This document shows, piece by piece, positions 33,812 to 43,465 of a stretch of DNA of 64,000 bases. The stretch spans positions 2,572,136-2,636,135 of the forward strand of contig CP129481.1 of the NCBI GenBank assembly GCA_030583905.1, read 5' to 3'. Positions within the stretch are counted from its first letter, which is position 1; every line of letters starts with the position of its first letter. Made by a program: the position numbers and the translations under genes. The notes below the pieces were generated by a model that saw only the letters and a list, made by a program, of their open reading frames with translations, did not search any database and had not been told where the DNA came from. The stretch is from Anaerolineales bacterium. GTDB taxonomy: Bacteria; Chloroflexota; Anaerolineae; Anaerolineales; Villigracilaceae.

Positions 33812-34120
33812 ATGACAAGAAAATATGTCCTTCATGACGGCAGGCGCGGATCTGCCCTGGCAGTGCGGGTGACGCCGCGCGCCGACCGCAACGAGATCGT
33901 CAGTGTGATGAGCGATGGGACGATCAAGGTACATCTTGCGGCAGATCCCGCGGACGATAAATCGAATGCGGAGCTGCTTGTGTTTTTGGCGGAAGTATTG
34001 GGCGTGCCCAAGTCCCGCGTGGAGATCGTGGCAGGCGAGGCGGGCAGGGATAAACTGGTCTCCATTTTGGATATGGATGTGGAGACCGCCCATCAGCGCA
34101 TCGTGGCGCACATGGATTGA
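33812..34120 (+). CDS. DUF167 (YggU) family protein
   Basis: A 102-aa protein with the DUF167 patterns V-R-V-T-P-R-A, ELLVFLAEVLGVPKSRVEI and VAGEAGRDKLV. Function unknown; it commonly follows yggT, as here. Start chosen at the ATG after GAGGTGA. A strong terminator follows. Confidence 0.9.
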   Translation: MTRKYVLHDGRRGSALAVRVTPRADRNEIVSVMSDGTIKVHLAADPADDKSNAELLVFLAEVLGVPKSRVEIVAGEAGRDKLVSILDMDVETAHQRIVAHMD

Positions 34121-34132
34121 TGCTTGAAATCG

Positions 34133-34176
34133 AACAAAAAAAGGATGAAGCCGTTTTGGCTTCATCCTTTTTTGTT
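34133..34176. terminator. Strong bidirectional terminator
   Basis: A stem of about 19 bp (AAGGATGAAGCC core) with A-rich and T-rich flanks, between the convergent DUF167 and lytic transglycosylase genes. Confidence 0.92.
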
Positions 34177-34192
34177 GTGTGTCGCCTGTTCG

Positions 34193-36622
34193 TTATTGTT
34201 CTCCCGCCCCATACAACCGTTTGTACACCGCATAGATCTCATAAATATTGCGGATGTAATTGCGCGTCTCCTCGAAACGCACACTTTCGAGCAGCAGGTC
34301 GGGGTCGTCCCCGGCGAGCGCTTTCCATTGCAGGGTGTTGCCCGCGCCGCCGTTGTACGCCGCCAGCATGGCATAGAAGTCGCCCTCGAACAAGCTGCGA
34401 TTCTTTTGAAGATAATACGTCCCGAACATCACGCTGACCTGCGGACGGTACAAGTCCTTTTCGGTGTAGTTGAGCGGCTTGCCAAGTTCCCCGGCGATCT
34501 GCGCGCCCGTCGACGGGATGACCTGCATCAGTCCGCGCGCATTGGCGGTCGAACTGACAAAGCCCTCGAAGAAACTTTCCTGCCGGATGACGCTGAAGAC
34601 CAGCAGAGGGTCCAGTCCGTTCTTTTGCGCTTCGGGGATGACCAAGTCGGAGAAATAGAAACCATACCGGATGCGGCTGAAATACATCGGCGCCATCATG
34701 GATGCGGCATGGTCGTTGAGACCGGCGATGGTCAGCGTTTGTCTTGCCGCGAAAATGGCGGACCGGTACATTCCAATGTCCAGCAGGTAATTGGTCAGGC
34801 GGTAACTGCCGACGGCATCCTGCGTTGTCTCCAACTGCGAGCGCAGGTCTTCGAATTCGAGTTTTGCCTTTTCGTACAGCCCCAGGTCCCAGTATTCCCT
34901 GCCGCGGATCACGCGCGCATCCGCCGCAAGCGGACCGAGCGTATCGAAATCCACGTCATCGCCGAGGTTGAAGGTCAGGCGCATCCACCTGTCGGCGTCC
35001 TCGCGCTCCGCTTCCAAATCCGGCGTGTAATTGGCGGACGCGGACGGAGCGAAGGGAGCGCGTTCCAACAACAGGTCGCGCGCGCGTTCGCTGTAGTATC
35101 CGCCCGAGTTGCGGTTCTGACCGTCGCGCCAGGCGTCCAGGGCGGCTTCGGCGTTGCCCAGTTTTTCCTGCGACTTCCCAAGCCACAACAACGCCCGCGA
35201 TTGTTCCCTTGCCGATGATTCGGACAGCACCAGACTGCGGTTGAAAGACTCCAGCGCGGAGGCATAATTTCCGTCACGGTAATAGATCACACCCATCAGA
35301 AAAACTGCATTGGCGGCGTTCAGCGTGCCGGGATATTCATTTGCCACGCGCGCCCATGTCTCGGTTGCCTTGTCGTTCTGACCATCGCGCTCGTAGATGC
35401 GCGCCGCGCTCATCAGGTAATCACTGGCGAGATTGGTGTTCGGCGCCGCCTGCACAAACCCAAGCAGGGTCTCGGCGGCTTTGGAATATTCTCCCTTTTG
35501 CGCCCATTCGATGAACGCCCTTTCGCCCCACGCATCGCCCCAGCGCGGATGGTTGGGATAGCCTTCGATGAAAGTGGTGTAATCCGCCAGCGCTTCATCA
35601 TAAAAACTCAAATTGCGGCGCGAAAGCGCGCGGTAATAGTAGGCGGTGCCGTCATTGTCAGCGGGGTTCGACGCGAGATACCGGTCGAATGCGGCGATGG
35701 CGACCACGTATTGACCGGCGAAATAATCCACAAGTCCGCGGTCCAGTTCGCTGACCGTCCCGCCCGCATCGAGCAGGGCAACGAGGCTGAGGTAGGAATA
35801 ATACGAAAGCGGATAGTTCTCCACCGCGAAGAGAAATTTCTCCAGCGCCGCCTCATTCTGACCGAGGTTCTGGTGCACCCGCCCAGCCTCGTACGTCGCC
35901 TGAGCCTTGATGAAATCGCTCGACGCGCGCGCGATAATGCCGTCGTACAGAGCCAGCGCATCGTTGTATTGACCAAGCTGGGTGTAGCAGGATGCGGCTT
36001 TCAGATCAAGATGGATGTCATCGCCGAGCGCCGGAGCCTGAATGGCGGCAGTGTAGGCATCCAATGCCTCCGCAAAGCGTTTCGCGCCAAAGAGCGCATC
36101 GCCGCGCAATTCGTTGACGTAGGCATCCAGATAACCGGGGCGCAGGGTAAGGTACATCTGCCACGCATCGGCGGCGGCGGAATAATTTTCCAAGCGGTAA
36201 TAGATAAATCCCTGCAGGAAATATGCCTGCGCAGCCTGCGGCGATTGCGGATATTCCGCGCTCAGGGTTTGCAGTTCCCGCAGCGTTTCAGTGTAGCGTT
36301 CCTGCTCATAATAAATGCGCGCCTGCCCCCATTGCGCCGACGCGCGGATGGACGGATCGGGCGAATCCTGCAATGCGACCGAATAATGCAACAACGCCGT
36401 ATCGTAGTCGCCGTTGAAGAGCGCGCGGTCTCCCGCGCCGGCGCGCATGGCGGGGATCGGGGTCGGGATCAACGTAGGAGTGAAGGTCGCTTCAGGGGTT
36501 GGAGTAAGGCTTGGCGTTCTCGTCCAGCCGGGCGGGATGGCGGGAAGTTCCGGGAGGGCGGAACAGGCTGCGATAACAGCGGCAAGCCAAAGTCCAAGAA
36601 CGAGGCGCAGGGTTTTCTTCAT
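34193..36622 (-). CDS. Lytic transglycosylase lipoprotein with TPR-like region
   Basis: I start at MKKTLRLVLG, 6 nt after a TATAAA box; upstream codons are promoter. The 809-aa product has a lipobox (VIAACS), a Thr/Pro linker, about 550 residues of TPR-like helical repeats, and a C-terminal SLT domain with the catalytic Glu in V-I-R-Q-E-S-F-F, ANARGLMQVIPST and AYNGGAGN. It is the Slt70-like arrangement and should cleave peptidoglycan glycan strands with 1,6-anhydro ends at the outer surface. Confidence 0.95.
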   Translation of the reverse strand: MKKTLRLVLGLWLAAVIAACSALPELPAIPPGWTRTPSLTPTPEATFTPTLIPTPIPAMRAGAGDRALFNGDYDTALLHYSVALQDSPDPSIRASAQWGQARIYYEQERYTETLRELQTLSAEYPQSPQAAQAYFLQGFIYYRLENYSAAADAWQMYLTLRPGYLDAYVNELRGDALFGAKRFAEALDAYTAAIQAPALGDDIHLDLKAASCYTQLGQYNDALALYDGIIARASSDFIKAQATYEAGRVHQNLGQNEAALEKFLFAVENYPLSYYSYLSLVALLDAGGTVSELDRGLVDYFAGQYVVAIAAFDRYLASNPADNDGTAYYYRALSRRNLSFYDEALADYTTFIEGYPNHPRWGDAWGERAFIEWAQKGEYSKAAETLLGFVQAAPNTNLASDYLMSAARIYERDGQNDKATETWARVANEYPGTLNAANAVFLMGVIYYRDGNYASALESFNRSLVLSESSAREQSRALLWLGKSQEKLGNAEAALDAWRDGQNRNSGGYYSERARDLLLERAPFAPSASANYTPDLEAEREDADRWMRLTFNLGDDVDFDTLGPLAADARVIRGREYWDLGLYEKAKLEFEDLRSQLETTQDAVGSYRLTNYLLDIGMYRSAIFAARQTLTIAGLNDHAASMMAPMYFSRIRYGFYFSDLVIPEAQKNGLDPLLVFSVIRQESFFEGFVSSTANARGLMQVIPSTGAQIAGELGKPLNYTEKDLYRPQVSVMFGTYYLQKNRSLFEGDFYAMLAAYNGGAGNTLQWKALAGDDPDLLLESVRFEETRNYIRNIYEIYAVYKRLYGAGEQ

Positions 36623-36628
36623 CCTGTT

Positions 36629-36657
36629 TTTATACTGGTAAAAGACAGGCGCGTCAA
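36629..36657 (-). promoter_or_regulatory. Promoter of the lytic transglycosylase gene, leaderless
   Basis: TTGACG (36652-36657), 17-nt spacer, TATAAA (36629-36634), then 6 nt to the ATG. One of the best sigma70-type matches in the window. Confidence 0.75.
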
Positions 36658-36676
36658 GCAGGGCTATTAATCGCGT

Positions 36677-36682
36677 TATAAT
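36677..36682 (+). promoter_or_regulatory. -10 box of mtnA
   Basis: Perfect TATAAT about 41 nt before the mtnA ATG; the leader carries an AAAGGATGAT ribosome site. Only 20 bp from the divergent transglycosylase -35 box. Confidence 0.6.
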
Positions 36683-36723
36683 CTTGCCATTAATGTGTGA
36701 AAAATACTCCAAAGGATGATGTG

Positions 36724-37773
36724 ATGCGAACTGTATTTTGGGAAAATAATGAATTGAAAATGATCGACCAGCGCATTTTGCCCGGCAAGTTTGAGGTACT
36801 GTCGTACCGCGGACACAGGGACGTGGCACACGCCATTACGGACATGGTGGTGCGCGGCGCGCCTGCCATCGGAGCGGCTGCCGGGTTTGGGCTGGCGCTG
36901 GCTGGATTTGAATCCGCTGCCTCCTCGACCCGTGACCTGCTCGCTGACCTGCAAGCCGCCGCCAACACCCTGAAAGACGCGCGCCCAACGGCGGTCAACC
37001 TTGCCTGGGCAGTGGACCGTGTGATGCGCCATGCAGAACAAATGAAAGAGGAAAGAAGCGTTGATGATGTGCGGCAGGCTGTTCTGGCGGAGGCACAGCG
37101 CATCGCGGACGAGGATGTGGAGATCAACAAACGCATGGCAGAGCATGGCGCAGCGCTGATCAACGACGGCGACACCATCATCCATCACTGCAATACCGGC
37201 GCGCTCGCCACCGTCGATTGGGGCACTGCGCTGGGCGTCATCCGCACGGCGCATGAACAGGGTAAAAAGATCCATGTCTTCGTGGACGAGACCCGTCCGC
37301 GTTTGCAAGGCGCGCGCCTGACGGCATGGGAACTGGAGCAATACGGCATTCCGTATGAGATCATCAGCGATAATACGGCGGGGTATTTCTTGAAAGCCGG
37401 AAAGGTACAGAAGTGTTTCGTCGGCTCGGACCGCACCGCCGCCAACGGCGATGTGGCGAACAAGATCGGAACCTACATGCTGGCGCTCGCCGCCTTCGAC
37501 AATGGCGTGCCGTTCTATCCTGTCGTGCCAACCTCCACCATTGACCTGTCCCTCGCGCACGGTGACCTGATCCCCATCGAGGAACGAAATCCGCAGGAAG
37601 TGTTGGGGCTGGAATTTGAAGGTCAGCGCGTTGCGCCGCAGAACGCCAAAGCGCGCAATATCGCATTCGATGTGACGCCAAATCGCTTGGTGACCGGCAT
37701 CGTCACCGAGAACGGTGTGGCGTATCCGCCATTCGATGCAAGTTTGAGGCACATGGTCGAGAAAAAATCCTGA
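36724..37773 (+). CDS. mtnA: S-methyl-5-thioribose-1-phosphate isomerase
   Basis: MtnA isomerises methylthioribose-1-phosphate to the ribulose form in methionine salvage. The 349-aa product has YRGHRDVAHAITDMVVRGAPAIG-type N-terminal residues (R-G-A-P-A-I-G), the catalytic Cys in HHCNTGALAT, the catalytic Asp region SDNTAGYF, and a VPTSTIDL block. Start at ATG 36724 by ribosome site. A kinase and ahcY follow on the same strand, together covering recycling of SAM by-products. Confidence 0.95.
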   Translation: MRTVFWENNELKMIDQRILPGKFEVLSYRGHRDVAHAITDMVVRGAPAIGAAAGFGLALAGFESAASSTRDLLADLQAAANTLKDARPTAVNLAWAVDRVMRHAEQMKEERSVDDVRQAVLAEAQRIADEDVEINKRMAEHGAALINDGDTIIHHCNTGALATVDWGTALGVIRTAHEQGKKIHVFVDETRPRLQGARLTAWELEQYGIPYEIISDNTAGYFLKAGKVQKCFVGSDRTAANGDVANKIGTYMLALAAFDNGVPFYPVVPTSTIDLSLAHGDLIPIEERNPQEVLGLEFEGQRVAPQNAKARNIAFDVTPNRLVTGIVTENGVAYPPFDASLRHMVEKKS

Positions 37774-37843
37774 TAAACTCGCGGGCTGAAAAACTTTACA
37801 TTCACAATAGCCCGTGATAAACTTTCGTCCGTTCGTCATTCCA

Positions 37844-37870
37844 GCGCACTCCGCAAGGGTGCGCCTTTTT
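37844..37870 (+). terminator. Short terminator between mtnA and the PfkB kinase
   Basis: GCGCAC and GTGCGC arms with a 9-nt loop and five T after the stem, ending 13 nt before the kinase start. Confidence 0.65.
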
Positions 37871-37883
37871 CTGCGAGTTGTGC

Positions 37884-38840
37884 ATGGATATCCTACTTAC
37901 CGGCTCTGTAGCCTACGACTACCTGATGACCTTCCCCGGTCATTTCAAGGAACAAATTCTCCCCGAACGCCTCGAGTCCATCAGCCTTTCCTTTCTGGTG
38001 GAGTCGATGTCCAAACAGCGCGGCGGCATCGCCCCCAACATCGCCTACACCATGGCATTGCTCGGCAAACGTCCGCGCGTGATGGCAACCGTCGGCGAGG
38101 ACTTTGGCGACTATCGCGAATGGCTGGAAGCCAAGGGCGTGGATACATCCCTGATGAAGGTCGTCCCCGGCGTGTTCACCGCCTCGTTCTTCGCGACGAC
38201 GGATAAAGCCTCCGCCCAGATCGCTTCGTTCTACCCGGGGGCGATGGCGCACTCCGCCACCCAATCCCTGAAAGAGTTGGATCCAAAACCCGATCTTGTC
38301 ATCGTCTCTCCCAGTTCGCCCGATGCGATGATGAAATTCCCAGCCGAATGCCGCGAGCTGGATATTCCCTATCTGTATGATCCCAGCCAGCAGGTCCTGC
38401 GCCTTGAAGGCGCGGAACTTGCGCGCGACATGGAAGGCGCAAACTTCCTGTTCTGCAACGATTACGAATTCGGTTTGATCTCGAAGAAGACCGGCTGGAG
38501 CCTCGACCAGATGCTCGAACACGTCAAGGTGTTGGTCATCACGCGCGGCAAAGATGGCGCAGACCTGTACTCCGGCGGCGACACCGTCCACATCCCCACC
38601 GTGCCCGAAGATGAAGTGGTGGATCCCACCGGCGTGGGCGATGCCTTCCGCGGCGGGTTCCTTGCCGGTTACTCGCACGGCTTCGATTGGAAATTGTGCG
38701 GCGAGATCGGCTCGCTTTCCGCGGTATACTGCCTTGAACAGCGCGGCACGCAGAACCACACCTACACCCGCGAAGAATTTGTCAAACGCTTCCGCCGGCA
38801 CTTCGATGACGGCGGCAAGTTGGATGTTTTATTGAAGTAA
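37884..38840 (+). CDS. PfkB-family carbohydrate/nucleoside kinase, probable adenosine kinase
   Basis: A 318-aa ribokinase-fold protein with GGIAPNIAYTMALLG and the C-terminal PfkB signature D-P-T-G-V-G-D-A-F-R-G-G carrying the catalytic Asp. Placed directly before ahcY, it probably removes the adenosine released from S-adenosylhomocysteine; ribokinase or other sugar kinases remain possible. The ATG is at 37884; a TTG two codons earlier is an alternative. Confidence 0.88.
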   Translation: MDILLTGSVAYDYLMTFPGHFKEQILPERLESISLSFLVESMSKQRGGIAPNIAYTMALLGKRPRVMATVGEDFGDYREWLEAKGVDTSLMKVVPGVFTASFFATTDKASAQIASFYPGAMAHSATQSLKELDPKPDLVIVSPSSPDAMMKFPAECRELDIPYLYDPSQQVLRLEGAELARDMEGANFLFCNDYEFGLISKKTGWSLDQMLEHVKVLVITRGKDGADLYSGGDTVHIPTVPEDEVVDPTGVGDAFRGGFLAGYSHGFDWKLCGEIGSLSAVYCLEQRGTQNHTYTREEFVKRFRRHFDDGGKLDVLLK

Positions 38841-38848
38841 ATTCCATA

Positions 38849-38915
38849 GTCATTCTGAACGAAGCGAAGAATCTCATGTCCTTTTTGCAGAGACTCTTCG
38901 CCCCGCTCGGAGTGA
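38849..38915. repeat. Interspersed palindromic repeat, second type
   Basis: The ends GTCATTCTGA and TCGGAGTGAC and the inner GAAGCGAAGAATCTC and GAGACTCTTCGC pair as an imperfect palindrome. It fills the gap in front of ahcY and differs in sequence from the repeat at 18769. Confidence 0.65.
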
Positions 38916-38933
38916 CAACAACCAAAGAGTTAA

Positions 38934-40280
<1,347 letters not shown>

Positions 40281-40312
40281 TCGGTTCTGGTGAGCGGTAA
40301 TCAGTAAAACGA

Positions 40313-40345
40313 ACAGCCCCGCGGATGAAAGTCCGCGGGGCTGTT
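40313..40345. terminator. Terminator after ahcY
   Basis: A GC-rich stem (AACAGCCCGCGGA with TCCGCGGGGCTGTT, one bulged base) followed by TTTATTG, between convergent ahcY and the SH3 lipoprotein gene. Confidence 0.85.
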
Positions 40346-40377
40346 TATTGTAAATCGATCAGGCTTTTTACTTTTTT

Positions 40378-41178
40378 CTATGGACAGGTCATAATCGCGA
40401 CCGTAATGGACGCTTTGCCTGTTACATTGAATGCCTCTACACCGTATTGTATGGGCACATTCATCGGGAAGGGACCAAACGGCGGAAGATTAAATGAAGT
40501 GGTATTTGCTGGAACGCTTGTCAGCAAAGCGCCATTTCGGTAGATATTGAACCCATCTTCGTTGTTGGATGCGTCTTCCCAATTCAAAACACCCTGATAA
40601 AGGTAGATCGGCGGCGGACCTGGATTGATTTGGGCGCAGTTCTTGACAAAGGTTGGGTTATTGACTGGCGTAGGAATGGACGGCGTCAGCGTGAGAGTTG
40701 CTGTCGGCGTCAGCGATGGCGTGGGTGTCGGCGGGGTTGGGTATTCCGGCAGGTTGGCGGTATTCCCGCTGACGGTCGCAAACTGCCCCCACAGCCAGCA
40801 GGTGCCGCCGCCCGGTGTGCGGATGATCCAATAGCCGGTGGAGGTGCTCTTGCCGACCACTTCCGCGCTCTGCCCGACGTTCAAACCGCCGATCAGGTCG
40901 TATTGGGTGCTGGGTCCCGTGCGGCAGTTCGTGTTCGTGCTGACCGTTACGGTCGGGACGGACGGCGTGGGCGTGGACTCCGGCGCGGCGGTGAACTCCG
41001 GTGTGGCGGTATCCAGCGGCAGGGATGGCGTTGCGGTCTCCTGCGGCTGAGCCAGCGCGGTAACGGTCAACGCAAGGTCTGGAGTCGGGGTCAGGTCTTC
41101 ACCGCCGGGCAGGTTGCAGGCGGAAAGCGCAGCAACCAACAGCAGGGATAGCAATAGATTGAATTTTCTTTGATACAT
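40378..41178 (-). CDS. SH3b-like lipoprotein
   Basis: The 266-aa product has a lipobox (AALSAC), a Thr/Pro-rich spacer, a bacterial SH3-like domain (~85-140: NCRTGPSTQYDLIGGLNVGQ), a second PT linker, and a C-terminal beta-sandwich of FN3 type (~185-265). SH3b domains often bind cell-wall glycans or peptides. An AAAGGAGAGA site precedes the ATG. Function unknown. Confidence 0.85.
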   Translation of the reverse strand: MYQRKFNLLLSLLLVAALSACNLPGGEDLTPTPDLALTVTALAQPQETATPSLPLDTATPEFTAAPESTPTPSVPTVTVSTNTNCRTGPSTQYDLIGGLNVGQSAEVVGKSTSTGYWIIRTPGGGTCWLWGQFATVSGNTANLPEYPTPPTPTPSLTPTATLTLTPSIPTPVNNPTFVKNCAQINPGPPPIYLYQGVLNWEDASNNEDGFNIYRNGALLTSVPANTTSFNLPPFGPFPMNVPIQYGVEAFNVTGKASITVAIMTCP

Positions 41179-41281
41179 TTCTCTCTCCTTTGAAACGATT
41201 ATGACATAACTTGATGGGAGGTCAAGCGGACAGGTGTGCGATATTGGTACTATTGACCGAGGGCGGCATCCGCACAGATTC

Positions 41282-41461
41282 TCAATTCATGGAAACGGAA
41301 ATGAAAAGAATGACCATCATGTAGAACAGCCAAAAGATGATCAACGCGATCCCGGTTGTGATGATGGCAGCCTTCAATCCCCTTGTCTTATAGAGCGCTG
41401 CGAAAAATACGACTCCCAACACGATGAATGCAAGCAATGCGAATAGTATGCTAAACGACAC
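41282..41461 (-). CDS. Small two-helix membrane protein with GTG start
   Basis: Fifty-nine residues starting at a GTG 5 nt after a perfect AAGGAGA site. It has two hydrophobic helices (about 4-22 and 31-55) separated by the basic turn YKTRGLK. It lies 50 nt after rsmA on the same strand and is probably the last gene of that transcript. No family recognised; short length and the GTG start make it easy to miss. Confidence 0.7.
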   Translation of the reverse strand: MSFSILFALLAFIVLGVVFFAALYKTRGLKAAIITTGIALIIFWLFYMMVILFISVSMN

Positions 41462-41510
41462 GATTTCTCCTTAAACCGGTTGGTAAAACGCTGGTATTGT
41501 CTCCGGATTT

Positions 41511-42350
41511 CTATCGTTCGAACGCCGTGCAGACCGCTCCCCACTCATCCATGGACAGCGTTTCGGCGCGGCGCATCGGGTCAATGCCGGCGGAAGCAAG
41601 CAGGGACTCGGCTTCCGCTGTGGAGATGTGAAGCCCCGAAGAGAGCGAGTTCCGCAGTGTCTTGCGTTTTTGAGAAAAGCCCGCTTTGATCAATTTGAAG
41701 AAGGTATCCAGCATTCCGGTTGGGATACGCGGCTCATCGTGTATGTCTATGCGCAAGATGGCGGAGTCCACTTTTGGGGCGGGATGAAAGGCTCCGGCGG
41801 GAATCTTCGCCGCGATTCGGGGCTGACCGTATACCTGCACGCTCAACGCAAGCAGACTCAAGTCCCCGGGCTGGGCGCAGATGCGTTCCGCCACCTCCTT
41901 CTGGATGGTCAGCACAACGCGGCGCGGCTTGGGATCGCTTTCGAGAAAATGGCGGATGATCGCAGAGGTGATGTTGTACGGGATGTTCGCCGCGACAATG
42001 TAATCCGGCTGATCCACGAGTTCGGAGATGGACAATTTCAGGATGTCACCGTGTACCACGCGCACGTTCGGATACGGGGCGAGAACTGCCTGAAGCGGGG
42101 AAAGCAGATCCGGGTCCAGTTCGACCGCTGTCACATTGCGGGCAGAGACAGCCAGATGGCGCGTCAAACTTCCGAGCCCGGGACCGATCTCCAATACACA
42201 GTCATCTTCCAGGATCTCAGCGGTTTTAGCGATCTTCTCCAGCGCGGATTCATCCTGCAAAAAGTTTTGACCCAGGCGTTTATCGGCGCGCAGACCGTAG
42301 CGTTTGAGCACGGCGGCGGCATTGAGCGGAGGGATGGCTGGTTTGTTCAT
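41511..42350 (-). CDS. rsmA: 16S rRNA dimethyladenosine transferase RsmA (KsgA)
   Basis: RsmA dimethylates two adjacent adenosines near the 3' end of 16S rRNA. The 279-aa product has LGQNFLQDE, the SAM motif EIGPGLGSLT and the catalytic NIPYNIT. The ATG at 42350 overlaps the LCP gene stop (ATGA), so I prefer it to the longer frame. In many Gram-positive bacteria a G5/3D protein (yabE/rpfB) also neighbours ksgA. Confidence 0.95.
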   Translation of the reverse strand: MNKPAIPPLNAAAVLKRYGLRADKRLGQNFLQDESALEKIAKTAEILEDDCVLEIGPGLGSLTRHLAVSARNVTAVELDPDLLSPLQAVLAPYPNVRVVHGDILKLSISELVDQPDYIVAANIPYNITSAIIRHFLESDPKPRRVVLTIQKEVAERICAQPGDLSLLALSVQVYGQPRIAAKIPAGAFHPAPKVDSAILRIDIHDEPRIPTGMLDTFFKLIKAGFSQKRKTLRNSLSSGLHISTAEAESLLASAGIDPMRRAETLSMDEWGAVCTAFER

Positions 42351-43465
42351 TCGCAGATCGAGACTGTGCTTTCTTCTTCGGAGGAAGTCGTTGTGCTGAT
42401 GGTCGAGGGCCATGTGCCGTTTTGGAAGCGCGCGGAGTAGTCACGCAGGACGCCGAAGTCGGCTTCAAGGACATAGATGCGTTTATTGAAGACCGGGTCG
42501 AAAACGCGCCCCTGCTTGAAAATATCCTGCGGGAAACTGGCAAACGCGATGTTTTGAAGCGGCATTTGCGTGCCGAGACACGCCAGTTGACCGAGCTGTT
42601 CCGGCGCGAAATCGGTGCGGATATTGTCTTTGAACGATTCGATCAATTTCGGGATCTGCGTCACCACCATGGGGCTGGTGAGTTTTTTCTGCAGGGCGCA
42701 TACCACCATGTTCTGGTTGTTCGTGCGCTCAAAGGCTCCGCCGCTGCGGTTGCGCACCACCTTCAAGGTTTGATCTCCGTCCAGCGTGTGAAACCCGATG
42801 GGCAGTCCGGTATTCCTTGCGGTCTGCCGGTCCGGGATGTTGAGTTCAACACCGCCGACGGCGTTGACGATGTTGACGAAGGTCCGCATGTTGACGGTGA
42901 CGTAATGGTCGATCTTGATGCCGAAATTGATGTTGAGCGTCAGCGCAAGCAGACCGGAGCCGCCGCTGGGATCGTCCCAATACTTGAAACCGGGCTGACC
43001 ATACAGGAATGCCTGATTGAGCTTTTCATGATCCTGCCCGTTGAGGTTGTCGGCGATGTGCGGAATTTCCACCCACAGGTCGCGCGGAAACTCCAGTACA
43101 GTGACCTTGGGAGTCACGAAATCCACGCGCAGGATGCGGATGGCATCCGCCAGCCCATAGGTGTAGTTGTCGCCGCGCGTATCCGCGCCGATGACGAGAA
43201 TGTTCATCACGTTCGGTCCGCCGCATTTGGCGGCGGGCGTGTTGGTGGCGAAGGAAATGGTCGGCGCAAGTGTGACTTGTCCGACCGGGGATGGGGCGGG
43301 TGAAGCTGTCCAGGTGGGCGGCAAAGTCTGTGCGGGCAGGACTGGTCCGAGCGGCTGACTGGCAAAAGCGCGATAGGTTTGCGCGGCGTTAATGCCGATG
43401 ATCACCACCATCGACACGGCGATGACGGACAAGATGGCAATGATGGTTTTTTGTGGGCGCGTCAT
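42347..43465 (-). CDS. LytR-CpsA-Psr (LCP) family protein
   Basis: The 372-aa product has one N-terminal helix (IIAILSVIAVSMVVIIG), a Pro/Thr stretch, and an LCP domain with VIGADTRG, ADAIRILRVD (phosphate/divalent-ion contact) and LEFPRDLWVEIP. LCP enzymes attach lipid-linked polymers to peptidoglycan. The start overlaps the previous gene (ATGA), and the end overlaps rsmA. Confidence 0.93.
   Translation of the reverse strand: MTRPQKTIIAILSVIAVSMVVIIGINAAQTYRAFASQPLGPVLPAQTLPPTWTASPAPSPVGQVTLAPTISFATNTPAAKCGGPNVMNILVIGADTRGDNYTYGLADAIRILRVDFVTPKVTVLEFPRDLWVEIPHIADNLNGQDHEKLNQAFLYGQPGFKYWDDPSGGSGLLALTLNINFGIKIDHYVTVNMRTFVNIVNAVGGVELNIPDRQTARNTGLPIGFHTLDGDQTLKVVRNRSGGAFERTNNQNMVVCALQKKLTSPMVVTQIPKLIESFKDNIRTDFAPEQLGQLACLGTQMPLQNIAFASFPQDIFKQGRVFDPVFNKRIYVLEADFGVLRDYSARFQNGTWPSTISTTTSSEEESTVSICE

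Noticed and set aside
35498..36670. 390-codon plus-strand frame over the lytic transglycosylase
   Set aside because: Antisense shadow in a GC-rich gene.
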